Assembly: GCF_004346035.1 (NCBI RefSeq)
Contig: NZ_SLZN01000009.1
Coordinates: 1-64,000 of the forward strand
Length of the DNA stretch: 64,000 nt
Direction of reading: 5' to 3'
DNA from: Acidomonas methanolica
GTDB taxonomy: Bacteria > Pseudomonadota > Alphaproteobacteria > Acetobacterales > Acetobacteraceae
The notes beneath the pieces are model-generated. The model saw only the letters and a program-made list of their open reading frames with translations, was not told the DNA's origin and did no database searches. Positions within the stretch are counted from its first letter, which is position 1. Each line of letters begins with the position of its first letter. Positions 58,604 through 64,000 of this stretch are shown here, one piece after another. The translations under genes were made by a program, and so were the position numbers.

Positions 58604-59152
58604 TTAGCGCTCGCCCTTGTTGTCGCCGTCGCGCAGCGTGCCGGTCGGCTCCTGAACGTGGGCTTCGAGGAACCACAGGTTTTTATCGAGGGCCCGCGAA
58701 ATGCCGGTGAACAGGTCGGCCGTGTCGGGGTCTCCGGCTTCGTCGGTGATGTCGATGGCCTCGCGCACGTTGTTGGCCACGACGGCGTAGCGATCGATGA
58801 GGGCTGCGATGTGATCGCCGATCTTGTAGATATCCGTCGGATAGGCTGTGCAACTCGACGCGCCCGCGACGGTCTGGATCGTGCCATAGGCCGTTCCGCC
58901 GAGTTGGACAGCGCGTTCGGCCACATCGTCGGTCGCCGTATCCAGCGCGTCCCGGAACCCGTCGAGCATCTCATGCACGCCGATGAATTGCGGCCCCTTG
59001 AGATTCCAGTGGGCCTGCTTGGTGATCAGAGCGAGGTCTATCAGATCGGCCAGTCTGGCGTTCAGAACTTCAATCGACACCTTCTTCGCGTTGTCCTGAA
59101 GACTGTTTCGCGTTTTGTGCAAGGCCTTGTCGAGGTTTTTGTTCGAGCTCAT
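58604..59152 (-). CDS. dps: Dps, DNA-protecting ferritin-like protein
   Basis: Dps forms a 12-subunit shell that stores iron, uses up H2O2 and coats DNA. The 182-residue protein has the ferroxidase site: KQAHWNLKGPQFIGVHEMLDGFRDALDTATDDVAERAVQLGG, with the His, Asp and Glu ligands, and a Lys-rich N-terminus (MSSNKNLDKALHKTRN) for DNA binding. The start at 59152 gives a normal length; the in-frame region above is antisense or intergenic. It is convergent with galE. Confidence 0.94.
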   Translation of the reverse strand: MSSNKNLDKALHKTRNSLQDNAKKVSIEVLNARLADLIDLALITKQAHWNLKGPQFIGVHEMLDGFRDALDTATDDVAERAVQLGGTAYGTIQTVAGASSCTAYPTDIYKIGDHIAALIDRYAVVANNVREAIDITDEAGDPDTADLFTGISRALDKNLWFLEAHVQEPTGTLRDGDNKGER

Positions 59153-59256
59153 GGGGGTCTCTTCTCCAGAATGGCTGCCATTCGGTGCAGGCGCCGGAAA
59201 AACCGCGCCGTCCGCTGCCATGTCAACGTCAGCACCAGGCTTTGGTTTCGAGCCGG

Positions 59257-61770
59257 TCAGAGCGGCACGGGCTCCAGTTCGGAGGGGGCGTGAAGATCGA
59301 AAAAGGGCGGGCGATCCACGGTAAAGAAGCGCGAATAGGCCGGGTCCTGACGAAAGATCGCGTTGTCTTTCCAACGATTTTGGATCGTCTGCGTTTCATC
59401 GAAAAAGCGCCATTCGTTTTCCGGGGTCTGATCGGATCCGCGCGAGAGCGATTCGTGATGGAACGCGACCGCATCGGCGCAAAACACGATCCGGTATCCG
59501 GCGCTGCGGATCTTGAGACACAGATCGACGTCATTATAGGCGACCTGCAATTCCTTTTCGTCAAATCCTCCGATTTCATGGAAAACGTCCGCCCGCATCA
59601 ACATGGCCGCGGCTGTCACCGCCGAGACTTCATGCGTCAGGCGGGCGCGGCCGATATAGCCGTAGTCTTCGGCCGAAAGCCCCAGATGCACATGCGCGGC
59701 CACGCCCGCCGGGCCGACCACGACGCCGGAATGCTGCACGATGCGTGTCGGATAGAGCAGCTTGGCGCCGACGGCCGCGATATCGGGCGCGGCTGTCGCC
59801 TCCCCCACCATGTATTTGAGCCAGTTGCTGTCCTCGACGAACACGTCATTATTCATGAACATGTAGAAGTCGGAGTTGGAATGTGCAACGGCGAGATTGT
59901 TCAGGCGTGAATAGTTGAAGGGCTCCTCGACGGTCAGCACGCGGACATTCGGGATCTTTCGTGCTTCCCCGATGAAGTCCCGCGCCTCTTCGGTGACGGA
60001 CCAGTTGTCGACGAAAAGAATTTCGAAGTGGTTGTAGTCGGTATTGTCGAGCAGGGCGTGCAGGCACCGTCTGGTCGTCTCTATCTGGTCCTTGAAGGGA
60101 ATAATGACGGTCACGCTGGGCTGCTTCGTCACTTTCCACAATACCCGATAGATCGACATATTGTTGATCGCCTCGACTTTCGCACGTGTTTTCATGCGCT
60201 TGAGATGGTCGGTGACGGCCCGGACACCGGCCTTGACCGCATATTGCTTGTTGGCGATCGAAACCGCAGTCGAGTTCGGCGTCATGCGCCAATGATACAG
60301 GATTTCGGGCACATGGACGATCTCGGAGGGGTTGAGACGTTCAGCGGCGCGGAGCATGAAATCATGGTCCTGAGCGCCGTCATACTCCGTTTTCAGATGC
60401 CCGATCGCGCGCATCGTCGCGGTGTCGATCATCGTCAGATGGCAAATATAGTTGCAGCCCAGAAGGTAGCGGTAATTGAAATCCGGTTTCAGGTTGGGAT
60501 CGAGGAAGTATCCGGCCTGGTCGATCTTGTCCTCGTCCGAGTAGAGCAGCTTGCCGCCGGTGCGTTCCGCCGCGCGTACCATGACTTCGATCGCCACGTC
60601 GAGCAGCAGATCGTCATGATCGAAAAAGACCGTGTATTTGCCCTGCGCCGCGTCCATGGCGACGTTCGTGGCGTTCGAGATGCCCTGATTCTCCGCCAGC
60701 GTGAGCGCTCTTATGCGTGGATCGGCCATGCAATAGCGTGTGATCCGCGCGGCGACGTCCCGGGATTTTCCGCCGTCATCGACGATGATGAGTTCCCAGT
60801 TCCGGTAGCTCTGACCGATCACGGACTCTATTGCCGCCTCGAAATCGCGCATGAGCGGCTTGTAGGTCGGGCAGAGGACCGAGACGAGCGGCTCGTCCGT
60901 CAACGGCGTCTCCAGCCGGGCCTTCACCAGCCGGGCGCGGAGATCCGCCTGATAATGGCGGGCCCAGATGTCATAGTTGCTCAGATTGTGGCTGGGCCGT
61001 GGAATGATGTCGCGAATGTCATTCCTGAGCTGCGTCAATTCCTTTTGCAGTCGGCCGATCGTGTCGGCGATGTCCACGAGCCGCGTTTCGAGCAGATCGT
61101 TCGCGATCGAGGTGACATAGGGGCTGCCGTCGACCTCCTTGCCGTCGGGGAGGATGAAGGCCCGGAACTGCCGGGGCGCGGAGCTGCGCAAGCGGGTCGG
61201 CAGGACGACTTCATAGCCGCAATTGGGATCGCAATCGAGCGCGGCGGCGACATCGCCGCGATAGCGATCGGCCCGAACCTGCGCGATCTGCGCGCCGTCC
61301 ACGGTTATTTTCAGGAGCACGCCGCCCCGGCGCGGCGTCTTGCGTGTGCTTTGGAGCGCCCATCCGCGCAGGACTCCCCGTTTGATGCCGTCAAGCACCG
61401 CTTCGTATCGGACGGGAATTTTACCGTCGAAAACCAGATGATCGACCCGCTCCGCCGCATTGGCCGGGTCAAGCGCAAGGAGGCTGGCGCGATTGCCGAG
61501 CCGAAACCCGATCCGGTGAGGTTCGCCGTCGAAAAACTGCTCCGGAATTTCGTATTCGAAGCCCAGGGGCAATCCTGTGAGACTAAGGACCTCGTCCACG
61601 TCAGGCCGGAGCCGATCGCAAAGGATCTGATCGATTTCCTGGTTGTCGATCAGGACATGCAGCTTCGCCGGCTGATGCGGAGGCAGACGATCGAAGGCCC
61701 ATCCCTTCGCCAGACCCATTTCGCAGACATCAAGCGCGCCGATAAACCGTGTCGCGTCCAGGGAAGACAT
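59257..61770 (-). CDS. Large two-domain family 2 glycosyltransferase
   Basis: An 837-residue protein with a beta-rich N-terminal region (residues 1-240, FIGALDVCEMGLAKGWAFDR), a short coiled coil (DTIGRLQKELTQLRNDIRD), and two GT2 domains. The first has PLVSVLCPTYKPLMRDFEAA, LIIVDDGGKSRD, FFDHDDLL and LYSDEDKIDQ; the second has SVTVIIPFKDQIETTRRCL, FVDNWSV and MNNDVFVEDSNWLKYMVGEA. It probably builds surface polysaccharide, such as a rhamnan or O-antigen backbone; the sugar is unknown. No membrane helix is visible. The ATG at 61768-61770 has a weak ribosome site. It diverges from pstC. Confidence 0.82.
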   Translation of the reverse strand: MSSLDATRFIGALDVCEMGLAKGWAFDRLPPHQPAKLHVLIDNQEIDQILCDRLRPDVDEVLSLTGLPLGFEYEIPEQFFDGEPHRIGFRLGNRASLLALDPANAAERVDHLVFDGKIPVRYEAVLDGIKRGVLRGWALQSTRKTPRRGGVLLKITVDGAQIAQVRADRYRGDVAAALDCDPNCGYEVVLPTRLRSSAPRQFRAFILPDGKEVDGSPYVTSIANDLLETRLVDIADTIGRLQKELTQLRNDIRDIIPRPSHNLSNYDIWARHYQADLRARLVKARLETPLTDEPLVSVLCPTYKPLMRDFEAAIESVIGQSYRNWELIIVDDGGKSRDVAARITRYCMADPRIRALTLAENQGISNATNVAMDAAQGKYTVFFDHDDLLLDVAIEVMVRAAERTGGKLLYSDEDKIDQAGYFLDPNLKPDFNYRYLLGCNYICHLTMIDTATMRAIGHLKTEYDGAQDHDFMLRAAERLNPSEIVHVPEILYHWRMTPNSTAVSIANKQYAVKAGVRAVTDHLKRMKTRAKVEAINNMSIYRVLWKVTKQPSVTVIIPFKDQIETTRRCLHALLDNTDYNHFEILFVDNWSVTEEARDFIGEARKIPNVRVLTVEEPFNYSRLNNLAVAHSNSDFYMFMNNDVFVEDSNWLKYMVGEATAAPDIAAVGAKLLYPTRIVQHSGVVVGPAGVAAHVHLGLSAEDYGYIGRARLTHEVSAVTAAAMLMRADVFHEIGGFDEKELQVAYNDVDLCLKIRSAGYRIVFCADAVAFHHESLSRGSDQTPENEWRFFDETQTIQNRWKDNAIFRQDPAYSRFFTVDRPPFFDLHAPSELEPVPL

Positions 61771-61873
61771 TATTCTATCGGTCCTTACCAGGGTCACAGG
61801 GGCCGGAATCATGGGCCGGTCCGCTACATTTCCTCAAGCGGTTACGCTTGACAATGGTCGTCCGCCGCCATGG

Positions 61874-61912
61874 CTGTCATCAAAGATTAATCGTGGACGC
61901 CGGACATATGAT
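61874..61912 (+). promoter_or_regulatory. Possible Pho box and -10 upstream of pstC
   Basis: CTGTCAT (61874-61880) equals a Pho-box half site and is followed by an A/T spacer; the second half site is poor (GATTAAT). A -10-like TATGAT lies at 61907-61912, about 70 bases before pstC. Phosphate control would be expected for pst genes. Confidence 0.3.
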
Positions 61913-61979
61913 ATTGTCTCGATACGGGGGCGAGGCTACAGCAGCGATGTTTGGCGGGTCCCTGAATTCAGAGAGGCAG

Positions 61980-62948
61980 ATGACAACCGTTTCGAGCGTT
62001 GCCGAGCCAGCCCCTGTGATGAAGGCGACGAAGCCTTCCTTCTGGCAGGGAGATCAGTTCTTCCGGCTGGTTGTCCTTGGCTGCGCGACGCTCGTTCTGC
62101 TCGTGCTGGGCGGCCTCGTGATCGCGATGGGCGTGGGCGGATTGCAAGCCTTCCGGGTCTTCGGCCTCGACTTCGTCATCTCGAATGTCTGGAACCCCGT
62201 CACCAATCAGTATGGCGCTCTGGCGCCGCTTTTCGGCACGATCGGGTCCACGCTGATCGCCGTGGCCATCGCGCTGCCTCTCGCCTTCGGTTCGGCTTTC
62301 TGGCTGACGGCGATCGCTCCGGCGGCGCTCGCCGAGGCCGTGGGAACCGCCATCCAGCTACTCGCCGCCGTGCCCTCGATCATCTTCGGCATGTGGGGTT
62401 TCTTCGTGGTGGTGCCGTTCATGGCCCAGCATCTGGAGCCCATCCTCCACCACAGCTTCGCTCATACGCCCGGCATTCGCTGGCTCGTTCATGGCGCGCC
62501 GTTCGGAACGGGCCTGCTGACGGGCGGGATCGTGCTGGCCGTGATGATCACGCCCTTCATCACCGCCGTGATGCGGGACGTGTTTCTGGTCGTGCCGCCG
62601 ATGCTCAAGGAAAGCGCCTACGGCCTTGGGGCCACGCGCTGGGAAGTCATACGCCGGGTGGTCGTTCCCTGGTCGCGCGCGGGGATGATCGGCAGCGTCG
62701 TGCTCGGGCTGGGGCGCGCGCTGGGCGAGACCATGGCCGTCACCTTCGTCATCGGCAACGCGAACACCATCGGCTGGTCGCTGTTCGAGCCGCGCAATAC
62801 CGTCGCGTCGCTGGTCGCGCTCGAATTCCCCGAAAGTCCCGCCGGAAGCCTCAAGCTGTCAGCGCTCCTCGCGCTGGGCTTTCTCCTCGTGCTGATCTCC
62901 TTCGGGACGCTCTCCGTCGCCCGCTGGTTCCTGCGGGAGAAGAGCTGA
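61980..62948 (+). CDS. pstC: Phosphate ABC transporter permease PstC
   Basis: One of two membrane subunits of the high-affinity phosphate importer. The 322-residue protein has six helices, the NxYGxxxxxxGT-type stretch (NQYGALAPLFGTIGSTLIAVAIALP), AVPSIIFGMWGFFVVVP, and the ABC permease coupling loop KESAYGLGATRWEVIRRVVVP followed by LGRALGETMAV. The start at 61980 (MTTVSSVAEPAPVMK) follows GAGAGGC. pstS is not found upstream; the binding-protein gene must lie elsewhere. Its stop shares a base with the pstA start. Confidence 0.94.
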   Translation: MTTVSSVAEPAPVMKATKPSFWQGDQFFRLVVLGCATLVLLVLGGLVIAMGVGGLQAFRVFGLDFVISNVWNPVTNQYGALAPLFGTIGSTLIAVAIALPLAFGSAFWLTAIAPAALAEAVGTAIQLLAAVPSIIFGMWGFFVVVPFMAQHLEPILHHSFAHTPGIRWLVHGAPFGTGLLTGGIVLAVMITPFITAVMRDVFLVVPPMLKESAYGLGATRWEVIRRVVVPWSRAGMIGSVVLGLGRALGETMAVTFVIGNANTIGWSLFEPRNTVASLVALEFPESPAGSLKLSALLALGFLLVLISFGTLSVARWFLREKS

Positions 62949-63817
62949 TGGGCGCGACCTCCGCGCCCGGCTGGCGCAAGAATCCACTCGCGACACGCCG
63001 CCGTGCGAGCGATCTTCTGGCGACGGGATTCGGCTATCTCGCGAGCGCCTTATTGGTCATCGCGCTCTGCTCCATTCTCTGGACTCTGCTCTCCCAGGGG
63101 GTGGCGGGCTTGTCCCTGGCCGCGATCATCCGGCCGATGGGGCCTCCGGGAAGCCATGGCGGCCTCGCCAATGCGATCGTCGGCAGCATCATCCAGACAA
63201 TCATGTCGCTGGTGATCGGCGCGCCCGTCGGGCTGGCCTGCGGGATCTACCTTGCGGAATATGGCGGCACGTCACGTTTCGCGGGGACGGTGCGGTTCGT
63301 GTCCGACGTGCTGCTTTCGGCTCCATCCATTCTGGTCGGCCTGTTCGTCTATCTCGTGCTCGTCGCGCCGTTCGGTCATTTCTCGGGGCTTGCCGGCGCG
63401 GTGTCGCTCGCCATCCTCGCCGTGCCCATCATCGTCCGGACGACCGAGGACATGCTGCGTCTCGTCCCGACGGCGATGCGCGAGGCCGGCGCCGCGCTCG
63501 GCGCGGAGAAATGGAAAGTCATTCTCATGATCTGCATGAGATCGGCGGGTCCGGGGGTGCTGACGGGCATTCTCCTCGCCCTCGCGCGGGTGAGCGGCGA
63601 GACGGCGCCGCTGCTCTTCACCTCGCTGGGCAACCAGAACTGGTCCTTCTCGCTGGACAAACCGATGGCGAGCCTCCCCATAGCCATCTATCAATATGCC
63701 GGAGCCTCGTACGAGGACTGGGTGGCGCTCGCCTGGACGGGCGCGCTGTTCATCACCTTCGGCGTTCTGGCCATCAATATCGTCGTCCGCTTCGGTTTCG
63801 GACGGCAGAAGAGTTGA
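62948..63817 (+). CDS. pstA: Phosphate ABC transporter permease PstA
   Basis: The second membrane subunit of the phosphate importer. The 289-residue protein has six helices and the family stretches GGLANAIVGSIIQTIMSLVIGAPVGLACGIYLAEY, LLSAPSILVGLFVYLVLV, RTTEDMLRLVPTAMREAGAALGAEKWKVI (coupling loop) and GILLALARVSGETAPLLFTSLG. The ATG shares a base with the pstC TGA (TGATG at 62946-62950). It is followed 16 bases later by pstB. Confidence 0.94.
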   Translation: MGATSAPGWRKNPLATRRRASDLLATGFGYLASALLVIALCSILWTLLSQGVAGLSLAAIIRPMGPPGSHGGLANAIVGSIIQTIMSLVIGAPVGLACGIYLAEYGGTSRFAGTVRFVSDVLLSAPSILVGLFVYLVLVAPFGHFSGLAGAVSLAILAVPIIVRTTEDMLRLVPTAMREAGAALGAEKWKVILMICMRSAGPGVLTGILLALARVSGETAPLLFTSLGNQNWSFSLDKPMASLPIAIYQYAGASYEDWVALAWTGALFITFGVLAINIVVRFGFGRQKS

Positions 63818-63833
63818 CGGGAAACGGCAGGAT

Positions 63834-64000
63834 ATGAGCGTGATCGCAAATACTTCGGGGACGATCGCGGCGGCTCCGGCCCCGTTTCCGGCGGCCGTCG
63901 CGCTGGAGGTGCGCAATCTCGATTTCTATTACGGCACCCACAAGGCGCTGAACGACATCAGCCTCGACTACCTCTCCCGTCGCGTCACCGCCATGATCGG
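63834..64000 (+). CDS. pstB: Phosphate ABC transporter ATPase PstB (cut at window end)
   Basis: The frame runs from ATG 63834 to the window edge with 55 complete codons. After an Ala/Pro-rich N-terminus, the PstB start is clear: ALEVRNLDFYYGTHKALNDI followed by SLDYLSRRVTAMIG, leading into the Walker A region, which lies beyond the window. AGGAT precedes the ATG. It is the third gene of pstC-pstA-pstB. Confidence 0.9.
   Translation, partial: MSVIANTSGTIAAAPAPFPAAVALEVRNLDFYYGTHKALNDISLDYLSRRVTAMI

Noticed and set aside
60028-61851. Long plus-strand frame across the large glycosyltransferase
   Set aside because: Antisense to intact GT2 domains; no recognisable protein features.

Overview
The window is high-GC bacterial chromosome, densely packed with genes on both strands. 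It reads as an alphaproteobacterium, most likely Acetobacteraceae (acetic acid bacteria and relatives). The signs are the secB/Tim44-like/mltA group, the rluD-rpoH order, a FlaF-type flagellin partner, and the periplasmic PQQ dehydrogenases with many c-type cytochromes. The genus cannot be fixed from the sequence alone; a methanol-using relative such as Acidomonas would fit. I see no rRNA or tRNA gene and no CRISPR array. The only mobile DNA is one decayed IS630-type transposase.

Layout. Positions 1-5.4 kb hold a gene end, secB, a Tim44-like adaptor, mltA, a solitary DNA methyltransferase and a triheme cytochrome c peroxidase. Positions 5.5-13.2 kb hold rne (minus strand), an N-acetylmuramoyl-L-alanine amidase, a glutathione transferase, leuA with a possible leader peptide, and two paralogous glycine-zipper lipoproteins. 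Positions 13.6-19.8 kb are the rod-shape operon mreB-mreC-mreD-mrdA-mrdB plus a DUF3293 gene. Positions 20.1-25.2 kb are fabD-fabG-acpP-fabF-mltG-nudix. Then come htpG, a lipoprotein with two apparently inactivated retropepsin folds, a TonB-dependent receptor facing a short TonB-like protein, rpoH and rluD, and a divergent ArsR/Old Yellow Enzyme pair. Positions 36-44.5 kb hold flaF, flagellin, a TPR-glycosyltransferase resembling flagellin glycosyltransferase FlmG, trehalase, tldD, a 73-aa hypothetical protein and a glutaminyl cyclase.

The most distinctive block is about 44.4-57.3 kb, an oxidase and alcohol-oxidation island. On the minus strand lie a CtaG-type assembly factor, SCO, a ba3-like heme-copper oxidase (subunit I, subunit II and a 47-residue one-helix subunit) and a diheme cytochrome c. 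Facing away on the plus strand is a PQQ alcohol dehydrogenase followed by one protein that joins a XoxJ-like binding domain to a cytochrome c. After a decayed transposase comes xoxF, xoxJ and a diheme XoxG-like cytochrome. Both dehydrogenases carry the extra Asp (W-D-Y-D) that marks lanthanide-dependent enzymes. A FrmR-type formaldehyde-sensing repressor, started by TTG, closes the block. Inferred flow: alcohol to PQQ enzyme to dedicated cytochrome c to the ba3 oxidase, with FrmR sensing the product aldehyde.

The right end holds galE, dps, a large two-domain glycosyltransferase and pstC-pstA-pstB (cut by the window edge), with no pstS beside them. Several palindromic sequences recur in intergenic gaps, including a 41-bp palindrome with related copies at three places.
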